DNA of 64,000 nucleotides, from contig NZ_CP034437.1 of the NCBI RefSeq assembly GCF_003952225.1, positions 3,034,501 through 3,098,500 of the forward strand. Reading direction: 5' to 3'. The notes under the pieces were generated by a model, which did no database searches, was not told the DNA's origin, and worked only from the letters and a program-made list of their open reading frames with translations. Positions 55,452 through 64,000 of the stretch are shown in pieces (positions within the stretch are counted from its first letter, which is position 1; each line of letters starts with the position of its first letter). The position numbers were made by a program, and so were the translations under genes. Origin of the DNA: Paenibacillus albus (GTDB lineage: Bacteria > Bacillota > Bacilli > Paenibacillales > Paenibacillaceae).

Positions 55452-55682
55452 ATGTGGAGGGAAGTCTGGGCAACCTACGGGGGACGGATAACCGGTGTAA
55501 CAACAGGTATCATTCTTGGTCTTCTTTATTTTATTGTAGGTTTTTGGGATATGGTTTTCTTCGCCTTTCTCCTTTGTATCGGCTATACCGTCGGCAAAAT
55601 GAAGGACGAGCAACGAGGTCCTATCTTTCCATGGCAGCGCCTTAGCGAGTGGCTTATGGAACGATGGAGACCGTTTAAATAA
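55452..55682 (+). CDS. DUF2273 small membrane protein
   Basis: A 76-residue protein with two hydrophobic segments (ITGVTTGIILGLLYFIVGFW and MVFFAFLLCIGYTVGKM). The family regularly sits with AmaP and Asp23. The ATG at 55452 is behind AGAGGTGAT; a GTG at 55443 is possible. It starts 11 bp past amaP and is likely translated from the same message. Confidence 0.88.
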   Translation: MWREVWATYGGRITGVTTGIILGLLYFIVGFWDMVFFAFLLCIGYTVGKMKDEQRGPIFPWQRLSEWLMERWRPFK

Positions 55683-55687
55683 TACTA

Positions 55688-55750
55688 TGGTCTCCTCCGT
55701 ACCCCGGACCCTGAATGGTTTCGTTCGGGGCAGGGAGGAGATCATATTTT
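55688..55750 (+). terminator. Terminator-like hairpin before nusB
   Basis: TGGTCTCCTCC and CCCCG pair with CGGGG and GGAGGAGATCA (one G.U pair), followed by TATTTT. It lies between the DUF2273 gene and nusB, so nusB expression may be attenuated or separately started. Confidence 0.7.
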
Positions 55751-55777
55751 GACCATTGTGATGAATCAGGAGGCCCC

Positions 55778-56230
55778 ATGAAACGTAGGTTAGCGCGGGA
55801 AATTGTGGTACAGAGCTTGTACCATATGGAAATGAATGAGGAAGCAACAGCAGCATCGGCCGTAGATATGCTGGTGGATGAAGTGCAGGAAGAGAATGAG
55901 ATCGAAGCGGACGCAGCGGACGTTCACCGCATCGATGAATATGTGCGCGAGATGGTACAAGGCGTGCTTGAGCGCAAATCAGCGATTGATGATATGCTGC
56001 AGCACTATTTGACAGGCTGGCAAGTGGATCGTCTGTCGCGTGTTGACCGGCAAATTCTGCGCCTTGCTTGCTACGAGCTCGTGTTCCGGGATGATGTACC
56101 GCCGAAAGCGATTATCAATGAAGCGATCGAGCTGGCGAAGCATTTTGGTACGGACGAGTCCGGCAAGTTCGTTAACGGTGTTCTTGGCAGGCTGCTGCAC
56201 GCGCTTGATGAGCTCAAACCGAAGGCGTAA
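55778..56230 (+). CDS. nusB: Transcription antitermination factor NusB
   Basis: A 150-residue RNA-binding protein: KRRLAREIVVQSLYHMEMNEE start, WQVDRLSRVDRQILRLACYELVFRDDVPPKAIINEAIELAKHFGTDESGKFVNGVLG (the diagnostic C-terminal block). It binds boxA RNA with S10 for rRNA antitermination. The ATG at 55778 lies behind CAGGAGG. The length is standard. Confidence 0.95.
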   Translation: MKRRLAREIVVQSLYHMEMNEEATAASAVDMLVDEVQEENEIEADAADVHRIDEYVREMVQGVLERKSAIDDMLQHYLTGWQVDRLSRVDRQILRLACYELVFRDDVPPKAIINEAIELAKHFGTDESGKFVNGVLGRLLHALDELKPKA

Positions 56231-56270
56231 TGCTTAGGCGTGTGACATGCTTTTTTGTTTAAGTAACGGT

Positions 56271-56310
56271 AGCCCCTTAGATCCTTTGTAAAGGATTTAT
56301 GGGGCTTTAA
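56271..56310 (+). terminator. Terminator after nusB
   Basis: AGCCCC and GATCCTTT pair with AAAGGAT and GGGGCT, followed by TTAAGAAAATTT. Confidence 0.75.
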
Positions 56311-56389
56311 GAAAATTTAGTCCCTTTTCGACTAGTCAGAAAACGCATAAAACGAGCCCTCATAACTTGGATTCAGGAGTGATTATGAA

Positions 56390-57250
56390 ATGACTGCACA
56401 ACGAATTGAAGGAAAAGCGATATCGGATGCGATTCGAATTGAAATTGGAGAAGAAACGGCGAAGCTGTCTGCGTTAGGTATTCAGCCTGGTCTTGCTGTT
56501 GTTCTTGTCGGCGAAGATCCAGCCTCGAAAGTATATGTAGGCAGCAAGGAGAAAGCCTGCCAGCAGCTTGGCTTCTATTCGGAGGTTCATCGTCTGAGTG
56601 GGGACACATCCCAAGAGGAACTGCTCGCGCTTATTGATAAACTGAACAACCAGTCAACGATTCACGGCATTCTCGTTCAGCTCCCACTGCCAAAGCACAT
56701 AGATGAGAAATCAGTCATTGATGCAATCAGCGCTGCGAAAGATGTTGACGGTTTCCACCCAGTCAGCGTAGGAAATCTCGTTATCGGTGATGACAGCTTG
56801 CTGCCTTGTACGCCGGCAGGCGTCATTGAGCTGATTAAGCGGACAGTTGGTTCCATTGCCGGCAAGCATGCCGTCGTCATTGGACGCAGCAACATCGTCG
56901 GCAAGCCGGTATCGATGCTCTTGCTGCGTGAGAACGCGACAGTGACGATCTGCCATTCGCGCACAGCGAACATGGAAGAGATCGCGAGAACGGCTGATAT
57001 ACTGGTTGTTGCAATCGGCAAAGCCAAAGCAATCGGAAGCAAGTATGTAAAGCCGGGTGCGGTCGTTATCGACGTGGGCATAAACCGCCTTGAAGACGGC
57101 AAGCTAGCCGGCGATGTCGATTATGAAGATGTGCTGGAAACAGCGGGCTATGTGACGCCTGTACCAGGCGGAGTTGGACCAATGACGATTACAATGCTAA
57201 TGCTGAATACGCTGAAAGCGGCGAAACAACAACACGCAATTCAGGAGTGA
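56390..57250 (+). CDS. folD: Methylenetetrahydrofolate dehydrogenase / cyclohydrolase
   Basis: A 286-residue bifunctional enzyme of one-carbon metabolism. It has [25 protein letters not shown] (with the catalytic Lys in [12 protein letters not shown]), [34 protein letters not shown], and the NADP loop [17 protein letters not shown]. The end [15 protein letters not shown] is typical. The start follows CAGGAG. xseA begins 10 bp after it. Confidence 0.97.
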   Translation: MTAQRIEGKAISDAIRIEIGEETAKLSALGIQPGLAVVLVGEDPASKVYVGSKEKACQQLGFYSEVHRLSGDTSQEELLALIDKLNNQSTIHGILVQLPLPKHIDEKSVIDAISAAKDVDGFHPVSVGNLVIGDDSLLPCTPAGVIELIKRTVGSIAGKHAVVIGRSNIVGKPVSMLLLRENATVTICHSRTANMEEIARTADILVVAIGKAKAIGSKYVKPGAVVIDVGINRLEDGKLAGDVDYEDVLETAGYVTPVPGGVGPMTITMLMLNTLKAAKQQHAIQE

Positions 57251-57260
57251 GGAGCGGAAG

Positions 57261-58628
57261 ATGGCGGATCGCACGCGAATATTTTCGATAAAAGAAATTA
57301 ACCGGTATATCGGAATGAAGCTGGAATCGGACGAGCTTCTCGGGGATGTTTGGCTGCGCGGGGAGATCTCGAATTTCACGCATCATTCGAGCGGTCATAT
57401 GTATTTTACGCTTAAGGATAAGGACAGCCGGTTGAAATGCATCATGTTTGCCTCTTACAATCAACGGCTGCCCTTCATCCCGAAGGAAGGCGCGAAAGTA
57501 ATTGCGCGCGGCAATATTTCGGTCTACGAGCGTGATGGCAATTATCAATTTTATTGTATCTCGATGCAGCCAGATGGAATCGGAAGTCTCTATCTCGCTT
57601 ATGAGCAGCTAAAGAAGAAGCTCCAAGAAGAGGGGCTGTTTGACTCTTCGCGCAAGCGGCCGATCCCGAAGTTTCCGAAGGCAATCGGTGTCATTACGTC
57701 AGCAACCGGCGCCGCCGTCCGCGACATCATCATTACGCTGCAGCGCCGTCACCCCTCCGTGCCGGTGCTGCTTTTTCCCGTTCTTGTACAGGGGACGAGC
57801 GCGGCGCCTTCGATTGTAAAAGCGATCGAAACAATGAACCGTTTAGCTGAGGTCGACGTATTAATAATAGGCCGCGGCGGCGGATCGCTGGAAGAGCTAT
57901 GGGCGTTCAATGAAGAGTCCGTTGCACGAAGCATCGCTGCTTCATTGATACCGGTCATCTCAGCAGTTGGGCATGAGACAGATTTTACGATTGCCGACTT
58001 TGTTGCAGACCTTAGGGCAGCAACCCCAACGGCGGCAGCTGAGCTTGCTGTTACGAGCGTGCAAGAACTGAAATCCAGACTGGCTCAGGCGGAGTCCAGA
58101 CTAGTAAGCAGCCTGCGAATGACGCTGAACAGCCGGAAGGAAAGGCTGATACGCCTGCGCAGAGCGCCATTATTCATAAATCCACGCAAATATTTATTGC
58201 AGCACGCCGAGCGCCTTGACCGCGCTGAGGAAAGGCTGCAAGTGAGAGTGCTCCGCTTAACGGAGAGAAACATTGATAAGTACAAGAGGCTCAGCGGGGC
58301 GCTAGCCAAGGTGCATCCTGGCGCGCAGACCGCACTTGCAGCGAAACAGCTGGAGCGCTTAGCGGATCGGCTTCAGGCGTCAATGGGATCAGGCATGAAA
58401 GAGAAACGAATGAATCTGCTCGCTTCGATTAGGCAGCTTGATGCGCTGAGTCCACTGAAAGTCATGTCCAGAGGGTATAGCTTGGTCTATGATGAGCAGG
58501 AGAAGCGGCTCATTAAATCAGTGAAAGACGTTCAGCTTGGCGATCTTGTAAAGGTGAAGGTTGCAGACGGTCAGCTGGAATGCCAGGTTTGGGGAATGAA
58601 TGGGGAGGCGAAAGCAGATGGCGGCTAA
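57261..58628 (+). CDS. xseA: Exodeoxyribonuclease VII large subunit
   Basis: A 455-residue protein. The N-terminal OB-fold covers about residues 8-105 (FSIKEINRYIGMKLESDELLGDVWLRGEISNF begins it). The catalytic domain has IGVITSATGAAVRDI, VLIIGRGGGSLEELWAFN and ISAVGHETDFTIADFVADLRAATPTAAAE. A long coiled-coil region (about 275-385) and a short C-terminal SYSLV-type end follow. With XseB it degrades single-stranded DNA. The start follows GAGGAG. Confidence 0.96.
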   Translation: MADRTRIFSIKEINRYIGMKLESDELLGDVWLRGEISNFTHHSSGHMYFTLKDKDSRLKCIMFASYNQRLPFIPKEGAKVIARGNISVYERDGNYQFYCISMQPDGIGSLYLAYEQLKKKLQEEGLFDSSRKRPIPKFPKAIGVITSATGAAVRDIIITLQRRHPSVPVLLFPVLVQGTSAAPSIVKAIETMNRLAEVDVLIIGRGGGSLEELWAFNEESVARSIAASLIPVISAVGHETDFTIADFVADLRAATPTAAAELAVTSVQELKSRLAQAESRLVSSLRMTLNSRKERLIRLRRAPLFINPRKYLLQHAERLDRAEERLQVRVLRLTERNIDKYKRLSGALAKVHPGAQTALAAKQLERLADRLQASMGSGMKEKRMNLLASIRQLDALSPLKVMSRGYSLVYDEQEKRLIKSVKDVQLGDLVKVKVADGQLECQVWGMNGEAKADGG

Positions 58629-58875
58629 AGAAAAAGTGATGGAAGAGCAAGCGATTAGCTTCGAAGCAGCGATGGAACGTCTCGAATCGATCGTAAGCAA
58701 GCTGGAGAGCGGAGATGTTCCGCTTGAGACGGCAATCGAGTTGTTCCAGGAAGGCATGAAGCTATCCCAGCTGTGCGGCTCCAAGCTAGAGGACGTTGAA
58801 CGTAAAATCGAGGTACTGATCGAAACGGAGAATGGCCTACATAAAAAACCGTTTGCTGCGGCAAACGAGGAATAG
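58618..58875 (+). CDS. xseB: Exodeoxyribonuclease VII small subunit
   Basis: An 85-residue protein, mostly a helical hairpin: ISFEAAMERLESIVSKLESGDVPLETAIELFQEGMKLSQLC (about residues 13-53), the XseB signature. The ATG at 58618 follows GGGGAGGCGAAAGC and overlaps xseA by 11 bases. The C-terminal Ala/Glu tail is short. Confidence 0.93.
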   Translation: MAAKEKVMEEQAISFEAAMERLESIVSKLESGDVPLETAIELFQEGMKLSQLCGSKLEDVERKIEVLIETENGLHKKPFAAANEE

Positions 58876-58886
58876 AGGGAATTAAT

Positions 58887-59798
58887 GTGAAGACTTCGGT
58901 TTCGACTGCTGACTATCTGAATCGCTCCGTCTTGGAAATCGAAGAGGCGCTGCATAAATCACTGCCGCAGGAATGGGACATTCCACCAGCCCTCCGGGAG
59001 TCGATGATGTATTCTTTGGAGGCCGGCGGTAAGCGTCTGCGGCCTATTCTCGTCCTGACAGCGGCTGAGGCGGTCAATAGCGACAGTCTTGCACGCAGCC
59101 AGGCCATGCCGGTTGCCAGCGCGATAGAGATGATACACACCTACTCGCTGATTCACGATGATTTGCCTGCAATGGATAACGATGACTATCGGAGAGGCAA
59201 ATTGACGAATCATAAAGTATACGGTGAAGCGATGGCCATATTAGCCGGTGACGGCCTGCTCACCCACGCCTTCTATGCGATCACTCGTACAGTCGCGCTC
59301 GGAACTTCGCCAGAGACGGCACTAGCGATTGTATCGGATCTGGCCAGATTGGCAGGCGCTCCGGGCATGGTTGGCGGTCAAGCGGCGGATATTCTAGGCG
59401 AACAAGGCGTAACCTCGCTTGCTGAGTTGGAATACATCCATCTCCACAAAACGAGTGATTTGATCGTGTTCTCCGTGCTTGCCGGTGCAAGAATCGGCGG
59501 AGCGACGCAGCAGCAGCTGGAATCGCTGCAGCAATTCGCTAGGAAGCTAGGGCTTGCTTTCCAAATCCAGGATGATATTCTCGATCTTATCGGAGACGAA
59601 GCGAAGCTTGGAAAGCCGGTACAGAGCGATGTGCAGCAGCAGAAGGTGACGTATCCGTTCTTGCTCGGCATGGAGAAGTCCGTCGCGCTCGTTGAGCGAT
59701 TGACGGAGGAATCCAAGCAGGCGCTCGCGGATGCAAAGCTTGCCAAGCCGGAATATTTGCTGGCTATAGCAGATTATTTGATGAATCGTGATCATTAA
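58887..59798 (+). CDS. ispA: Farnesyl diphosphate synthase / polyprenyl synthetase
   Basis: A 303-residue trans-prenyltransferase. The first aspartate-rich motif is HDDLPAMDNDD (about residues 89-99) and the second is QIQDDILD (about 225-232). SLEAGGKRLRPILVL and GMVGGQAADILGE are also present. It makes farnesyl diphosphate from IPP and DMAPP. The start must be GTG, because the ATG two bases earlier is followed at once by a stop. It is 11 bp behind xseB. Confidence 0.95.
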   Translation: MKTSVSTADYLNRSVLEIEEALHKSLPQEWDIPPALRESMMYSLEAGGKRLRPILVLTAAEAVNSDSLARSQAMPVASAIEMIHTYSLIHDDLPAMDNDDYRRGKLTNHKVYGEAMAILAGDGLLTHAFYAITRTVALGTSPETALAIVSDLARLAGAPGMVGGQAADILGEQGVTSLAELEYIHLHKTSDLIVFSVLAGARIGGATQQQLESLQQFARKLGLAFQIQDDILDLIGDEAKLGKPVQSDVQQQKVTYPFLLGMEKSVALVERLTEESKQALADAKLAKPEYLLAIADYLMNRDH

Positions 59799-59831
59799 TT
59801 TGACAAACCTTAGGTCTTTCACCACGAACTG

Positions 59832-59840
59832 TGTTATAAT
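59832..59840 (+). promoter_or_regulatory. Extended -10 element before dxs
   Basis: TG-T-TATAAT at 59832-59840. A TTGACA at 59800 is too far (29 bp) to be its -35, so this promoter would depend on the extended -10. Confidence 0.45.
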
Positions 59841-59906
59841 TTAGCCACATTTGACGTTTAATGGACAACGGGGGTCATTGAATACCCTTGAAAGCGAGGA
59901 AATATC

Positions 59907-61805
59907 GTGTTACTGGAACATATTCATGAGCCGGGTGACTTGAAATCCCTCTCCTTAGCCCAGTTGGAACAGCTTGCCGCGGAAATCCGCGCGTTCCTCA
60001 TTGAGAAGCTATCGGAGACTGGAGGACATCTTGCGCCTAACTTAGGTGTCGTCGAGCTTACAATAGCGCTTCATTACTTATTTGACAGCCCTAAGGATAA
60101 GTTTCTTTTCGATGTCGGACATCAATCTTACGTTCACAAAATTTTAACGGGTCGTAAAGATCAGTTCGATACGCTCCGCCAATATAAAGGCTTATGCGGA
60201 TTCGTCAAGCGCGCAGAGAGCGTGCATGACGTTTGGGAAGCTGGCCACAGCAGTACTTCACTCTCTGCTGCGATGGGCATGGCGCTTGCGCGAGATTTGA
60301 AGGGCGAGAAGAACAAAGTCGTTGCTATTATTGGTGACGGCGCACTCACAGGCGGTATGGCGCTTGAGGCGCTGAATCACATTGGCCATGAGAAGAAGAA
60401 TCTGATGGTCATTCTGAATGACAATGAGATGTCGATCGCTCCAAACGTTGGTGCGTTGCATCACTATTTAGGCAAGATTAGAACGGACCGTCATTATCAG
60501 AAGGCGAAGGAAGAGCTTAATCAGCTGCTCAACAAAATCCCTGCGATCGGCGGGAAAGTCGCGAAGACGGTTGAACGGTTGAAGGACAGCGTGAAGTACT
60601 TGCTTATGAACGGAGTTCTGTTCGAGCAATTCGGATTGACGTATTTTGGTCCAGTTGATGGCCATGATTTGCATCAATTGATGGAAACGATCGAGCAAGC
60701 GAGCCGTGTACAGGGCCCTGTGCTCGTTCATGTTATTACGGTTAAGGGTAAAGGCTATTCTCCGGCGGAAGCCGATTCATTTAAATGGCATGGAATTTCT
60801 CCGTATAAGATCGAATCTGGTCAAGTGTTGAAAGCTGTTGGTCCTCCAATGTACACCGACGTGTTCAGTGAAGCGCTTATGGAGCTAGCTGAAGAGGATA
60901 ATCGCATAGTTGCGGTAACGCCGGCAATGCCTGGCGGCTCAGGTCTGATTAAGTTCGCAGAGAAGTATCCGGATCGCATGATCGATGTCGGCATTGCGGA
61001 GCAGCATGCGGCTACGATGTGCGCGGCGATGGCGATGGAAGGGATGAAACCGGTATATGCGGTGTATTCGACTTTCCTGCAGCGAGCGTATGATCAAGTG
61101 GTTCATGATATTTGCCGTCAGAACACGAATGTCGTGTTTGCAATTGACCGTGCGGGCTTCGTTGGTCCGGATGGTGAGACGCATCAAGGCGTATATGATA
61201 TTGCATATCTACGCCATATTCCGAATATGGCGCTGATGATGCCAAAGGATGAGAACGAGCTTCGCCGCATGATGAAGACGGCGATTGAGTATAATGACGG
61301 ACCGATTGGTATTCGTTATCCGCGGATTAACGGTCTTGGCGTAACGATGGATAAAGAGATGAAGTCAATCCCGATCGGTTCGTGGGAAGTTGTTCGCGAA
61401 GGCGATTCCGCTGTTATCGCTGCTATCGGGCCGATGCTTCAAGTAGCCGAGGAAGCTGCTGAGCTGCTGAAGCGCGAAGGGCTGCAGGTTCGCGTCGTGA
61501 ATGCACGATTTATTAAACCAATGGACGAAGCCATGCTGCTTCAAATCGCTGAAGAGGGCTTGCATATGCTCGTGCTCGAGGAAGGCTCCGAGCTAGGCGG
61601 ACTGGGTAGTGCGGTTTTGGAATTCTATTCTCTGAATGGCAAGCATGGCGTGCCGGTTCGCATCATGGGTGTGCCGGATATATTCGTTGAGCATGGTTCC
61701 ATCAAGGAGCAGCGTCAAGAGATCGGATTGACGGCAGATCGCGTGGCAACGGAACTGAAAGCATTGCTTCCTCGCGTCCGCAAGCGTGTTCCGGGTCAGG
61801 TATAA
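59907..61805 (+). CDS. dxs: 1-Deoxy-D-xylulose-5-phosphate synthase
   Basis: A 632-residue TPP enzyme, the first step of the MEP isoprenoid pathway. It has [34 protein letters not shown], the TPP-binding [27 protein letters not shown], and in the pyrimidine domain [17 protein letters not shown] and [18 protein letters not shown]. The C-terminal transketolase domain has GIRYPR and [16 protein letters not shown]. The GTG start follows GCGAGG. Placed with ispA as a small isoprenoid group. Confidence 0.97.
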   Translation: MLLEHIHEPGDLKSLSLAQLEQLAAEIRAFLIEKLSETGGHLAPNLGVVELTIALHYLFDSPKDKFLFDVGHQSYVHKILTGRKDQFDTLRQYKGLCGFVKRAESVHDVWEAGHSSTSLSAAMGMALARDLKGEKNKVVAIIGDGALTGGMALEALNHIGHEKKNLMVILNDNEMSIAPNVGALHHYLGKIRTDRHYQKAKEELNQLLNKIPAIGGKVAKTVERLKDSVKYLLMNGVLFEQFGLTYFGPVDGHDLHQLMETIEQASRVQGPVLVHVITVKGKGYSPAEADSFKWHGISPYKIESGQVLKAVGPPMYTDVFSEALMELAEEDNRIVAVTPAMPGGSGLIKFAEKYPDRMIDVGIAEQHAATMCAAMAMEGMKPVYAVYSTFLQRAYDQVVHDICRQNTNVVFAIDRAGFVGPDGETHQGVYDIAYLRHIPNMALMMPKDENELRRMMKTAIEYNDGPIGIRYPRINGLGVTMDKEMKSIPIGSWEVVREGDSAVIAAIGPMLQVAEEAAELLKREGLQVRVVNARFIKPMDEAMLLQIAEEGLHMLVLEEGSELGGLGSAVLEFYSLNGKHGVPVRIMGVPDIFVEHGSIKEQRQEIGLTADRVATELKALLPRVRKRVPGQV

Positions 61806-61820
61806 GAGCAGGAGAAACCG

Positions 61821-62654
61821 ATGACAATTGCAAAAGAAAGAATTGATGTCTTACTCGTGGAGCAAGGCTTCTACGAAAGCCGTGTTAAAGCGAAAGCTGC
61901 GCTTATGGCCGGACTTGTGATCGTTGACGGTGAACGGATTGAGAAGAGCGGCATGAAGGTGCCACGCTCGGCGAATATCATTGTTAAAGGCGCTGTTCAT
62001 CCCTATGTCAGCCGTGGCGGATTAAAGCTGGAGAAAGCGATTCGGCAGTTTGAGCTAAACCTGGATGGAGCGGTCATGATTGACATTGGCGCTTCCACAG
62101 GCGGGTTCACCGACTGCGCCCTGCAGAACGGCGCGTCATACGTGTATGCGGTTGACGTCGGCTACAATCAGCTGGACTGGTCGCTTCGTCAGCATGAGCG
62201 GGTCAACGTAATGGAACGTACTAATTTCCGTTATACGGTGCCGGAAGATCTGACGGGACCGAAGCCGACTTTCGCGACGATTGACGTATCGTTCATTTCG
62301 CTGAAATTAATTTTGCCTACGCTTGGAACGTTACTCGATCGAGGTGCTGGCGTCGTCGCATTGATTAAGCCTCAGTTTGAAGCCGGACGCGAGAAGGTCG
62401 GTAAGTCAGGTGTCGTTCGTGAGCCGAGTGTACACCGCGAAGTGTTGAATCAAGTGCTTGCAATGGCAGCTGGAGAAGGATTCGTCTTGCAGCATTTAAC
62501 GTTCTCGCCTATAACAGGCGGAGAAGGCAATATAGAGTTTCTTGCCTATTGGTTGTGGGAACCCGGCAGCAGTTCAACTCCTCCGAGCGAGGAAACGATT
62601 GCTGCACTTGTGAAGGACGCGGCCGGTACATTCGCACAGGATTCCAAACAATAA
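61821..62654 (+). CDS. tlyA: TlyA family rRNA methyltransferase (YqxC)
   Basis: A 277-residue protein. The N-terminal S4 RNA-binding domain covers about residues 6-65 (RIDVLLVEQGFYESRVKAKAALMAGLVIVDGE region). The FtsJ-type methyltransferase fold follows: YVSRGGLKLEKAI, the SAM motif IDIGASTGGFTDCAL, VDVGYNQLDWSLR, IDVSFISLKLILP and VALIKPQFEAGREKVGKSGVVR. In mycobacteria TlyA makes 2'-O-methylcytidine in both rRNAs. The start follows GCAGGAG. The order dxs-tlyA-argR-recN is conserved in Bacilli. Confidence 0.94.
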   Translation: MTIAKERIDVLLVEQGFYESRVKAKAALMAGLVIVDGERIEKSGMKVPRSANIIVKGAVHPYVSRGGLKLEKAIRQFELNLDGAVMIDIGASTGGFTDCALQNGASYVYAVDVGYNQLDWSLRQHERVNVMERTNFRYTVPEDLTGPKPTFATIDVSFISLKLILPTLGTLLDRGAGVVALIKPQFEAGREKVGKSGVVREPSVHREVLNQVLAMAAGEGFVLQHLTFSPITGGEGNIEFLAYWLWEPGSSSTPPSEETIAALVKDAAGTFAQDSKQ

Positions 62655-62659
62655 GGAAA

Positions 62660-62701
62660 GTCTTTCATTTTGGCAGCAGCTGAAGTGAGAGGCTTTTTTT
62701 G
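62660..62701 (+). terminator. Terminator after tlyA
   Basis: AGTCTTTCATTT pairs with AAGTGAGAGGCT using several G.U pairs, followed by a run of T. It cuts the downstream argR-recN unit off from dxs-tlyA. Confidence 0.65.
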
Positions 62702-62705
62702 TATA

Positions 62706-62813
62706 CGAACAAAATTTCGCGCGTGACCCTCTTTGCAGATCGGCAATTATTTGGTACACTAAGTACAAAAGCGAACAAACGTTTGGAAACAGGTGTTCGG
62801 AAACAAATGTTCG
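62706..62813 (+). promoter_or_regulatory. Promoter with three LexA (SOS)-like boxes
   Basis: TTGCAG (62733-62738) and TACACT (62755-62760) are 16 bp apart. Around them lie CGAAC-AAAA-TTTCG (62706-62719), CGAAC-AAAC-GTTTG (62772-62785) and GAAAC-AAAT-GTTCG (62800-62813). The Bacillus SOS box is CGAAC-N4-GTTCG; the first two boxes each miss one arm position and the third two. The middle box would sit just past the transcription start. Confidence 0.55.
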
Positions 62814-62903
62814 ATATTGCCGAATGTACTCTGATGGAGAGGATATTAGTTCTTCAGCGCGAAATGAATAGTGTAACTCTTTCACGCTGGGGGAGGGATT
62901 GGA

Positions 62904-63365
62904 TTGGGAAATTACGGGGACTGGCTTGTCATGTTAATCGCAGGCGCATTGATTATCTTCTGGTTGTACCGCAGCTTTTACCGTTGGCTGCATGAGCCGC
63001 CAGGCATGAACTCAAAGCTGCTTCTAAACGAGGCAGAGGATGTTCAGGACGATGATGTAAATGTGCAGTTTCTGGAGAAATCCGGATACGAGGTCACGCA
63101 TGGCAAATATCGTATGCCAATCACAATTAATCTTGATGGCACTATGCTGCAAAGCAGGCTGTTCATAGATTTAATTGCGGAGAAAGATGGCAAACATTAT
63201 ATTGTGAAGACTGCACGCGAGCGAATGCCGATTGATTGGACTGGCAGCGGAGTTAGAGATAGGTTGCTCGTTTACGCACTGCTCATGCCAGAATGTGAAG
63301 GCGTTTTGTTCGTCGATCACAAGGAGCTCACAATCCGTAAAATTACATTCCGGTTCGGAACCTAG
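62904..63365 (+). CDS. Membrane-anchored protein of unknown function, endonuclease-fold-like domain
   Basis: A 153-residue protein. The TTG start lies behind GGGAGGG. One N-terminal membrane segment (WLVMLIAGALIIFWLYRSFY, about residues 7-26) is followed by a short linker and a soluble domain from about residue 55 (VQFLEKSGYEV). SRLFIDLIAEKDGKHYIVKTARE then GVRDRLLVYALL and CEGVLFVD resemble the alpha-beta order of PD-(D/E)xK nucleases, with the Asp and the Lys present but the usual Glu before the Lys missing (IVK). The link to that fold is inference by eye. It sits between tlyA and argR, behind SOS-like boxes. Confidence 0.7.
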   Translation: MGNYGDWLVMLIAGALIIFWLYRSFYRWLHEPPGMNSKLLLNEAEDVQDDDVNVQFLEKSGYEVTHGKYRMPITINLDGTMLQSRLFIDLIAEKDGKHYIVKTARERMPIDWTGSGVRDRLLVYALLMPECEGVLFVDHKELTIRKITFRFGT

Positions 63366-63398
63366 CCGTTATCTTGATCCAACTTTAGGAGGCTATTC

Positions 63399-63848
63399 AT
63401 GAAGAGCGTTCGGCAAATGAAAATACGTGAACTAATTACAAGCCAAATCATTGAGACACAGGACGAGCTGGTTGATACGCTGAGAACGTCAGGCCTTGCG
63501 GTTACGCAAGCGACCGTATCACGTGACATTAAAGAGATGCAGCTTATCAAAGTGCCAATTGAGGACGGCCGTTATAAATATTCGCTACCGCAGGAGACAC
63601 GGAGCAATTCAATCCACAAGTTGAAGCGTACGCTGTCTGATCATTTCTTACATATAGACTTTACCGATAACCTTGTAGTCATGAAGTGTTTGCCAGGTAC
63701 AGCTAATGCCATTGGCGCCATGATTGATAACATGGAGTGGTCGGAAGTGATGGGAACAATCTGCGGCGATGATACGATTCTGCTTATTTGCAGAACGAAG
63801 CAGCTGAGCGAAGAAATTGTGGACAGGCTGCTTGGATTAATGAATTAA
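63399..63848 (+). CDS. argR: Arginine repressor ArgR/AhrC
   Basis: A 149-residue protein. The N-terminal winged helix (KIRELITSQIIETQDELVDTL; VTQATVSRDIKEMQLIKVP) and the C-terminal hexamerisation and arginine-binding domain (LPGTANAIGAMIDNMEWSEVMGTICGDDTILLICR) are complete; GDD is the arginine-binding motif. It represses arginine synthesis and activates breakdown. The start follows TTTAGGAGG. It is 33 bp behind the unknown gene and 44 bp before recN. Confidence 0.96.
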   Translation: MKSVRQMKIRELITSQIIETQDELVDTLRTSGLAVTQATVSRDIKEMQLIKVPIEDGRYKYSLPQETRSNSIHKLKRTLSDHFLHIDFTDNLVVMKCLPGTANAIGAMIDNMEWSEVMGTICGDDTILLICRTKQLSEEIVDRLLGLMN

Positions 63849-63892
63849 GACATCACTGCTTGGATTGAAGAACCTGGAGGAGGAGAGCAACT

Positions 63893-64000
63893 ATGCTTCG
63901 CGAGTTGTCGATACGCAATTTGGCTGTTATTGAACATGTTTCAGTAAAATTCCACGATGGATTTCATGTCCTGACAGGTGAGACTGGAGCGGGGAAATCG
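63893..64000 (+). CDS. recN: DNA repair protein RecN (partial, 5' end only)
   Basis: The first 36 codons of recN: MLRELSIRNLAVIEHVSV, then the Walker A motif GETGAGKS at the window edge. RecN is an SMC-like ATPase for double-strand break repair. The start follows GGAGGAGGAG. Its place after argR is the usual Bacillota order. Confidence 0.93.
   Translation, partial: MLRELSIRNLAVIEHVSVKFHDGFHVLTGETGAGKS

Noticed and set aside
59800-59840. TTGACA at 59800 paired with TATAAT at 59835 as the dxs promoter
   Set aside because: The 29-bp spacing is too long; only the extended -10 is supported.
62699-62995. Plus-strand ORF of 98 codons across the LexA-like promoter
   Set aside because: It spans the promoter and boxes and overlaps the better-supported TTG-started gene in another frame.

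Overview
The window is chromosomal DNA from an endospore-forming Bacillota, almost certainly a Paenibacillaceae member (Paenibacillus or a close relative). The evidence is a complete spoIIIAA-AH operon; a GerA-type germination receptor, spore photoproduct lyase and sulfolactate genes; several proteins with copper-amine-oxidase-like 'stalk' domains; strong AGGAGG ribosome sites with many TTG/GTG starts; and the Bacillus-like order yqhP-yqhQ / yqhR-aroQ-yqhT-efp ... yqhV-spoIIIA-accBC-yqhY-nusB-folD-xseAB-ispA-dxs-tlyA-argR-recN. I see no phage, insertion sequence, CRISPR array or rRNA.

Layout. 1-10 kb is accessory: a truncated gerA-like gene, a lipoprotein joining stalk domains to a NucB-type DNase, a GNAT and an MFS protein, a T-box-controlled second glutamyl-tRNA synthetase, tRNA-Val, small proteins and a repeat-rich non-coding stretch (7.85-8.03 kb). 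10-29.4 kb holds DUF1292, DUF1885, arginine decarboxylase (speA), two tandem MFS exporters, an ABC exporter with a TetR regulator and paired operators, a large RND transporter, a dioxygenase with a divergent AraC regulator, a stalk/PKD surface protein, and an oxidoreductase-AraC-oxidoreductase operon preceded by a cluster of repeated operator-like sites.

29.6-37.6 kb holds yidD, T-box-controlled metG, a zinc uptake operon (znuA-znuC-znuB) with ccdA behind a sigma-A promoter carrying a Zur-like box, a long nested inverted repeat, splB, and the manganese regulator mntR. 37.7-46.3 kb holds the yqh cluster, efp, aspartokinase lysC (with an internal start for a small subunit), DUF441 and the sulfolactate genes comA-comB.

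46.4-64 kb is a dense block of conserved genes on the + strand: spoIIIA (forespore-mother cell channel, with a sigma-E-like promoter), accBC (fatty acid synthesis), Asp23/AmaP/DUF2273, nusB, folD, xseAB, ispA and dxs (isoprenoids), tlyA, an unknown membrane-anchored protein, argR and the start of recN. The last group sits behind a promoter flanked by LexA-like boxes. The most unusual signals are the DNase lipoprotein fusion, the variant T-box GluRS, the intergenic repeats, the 19-bp operator repeat, the nested hairpin and the LexA-like cluster before the unknown membrane gene.
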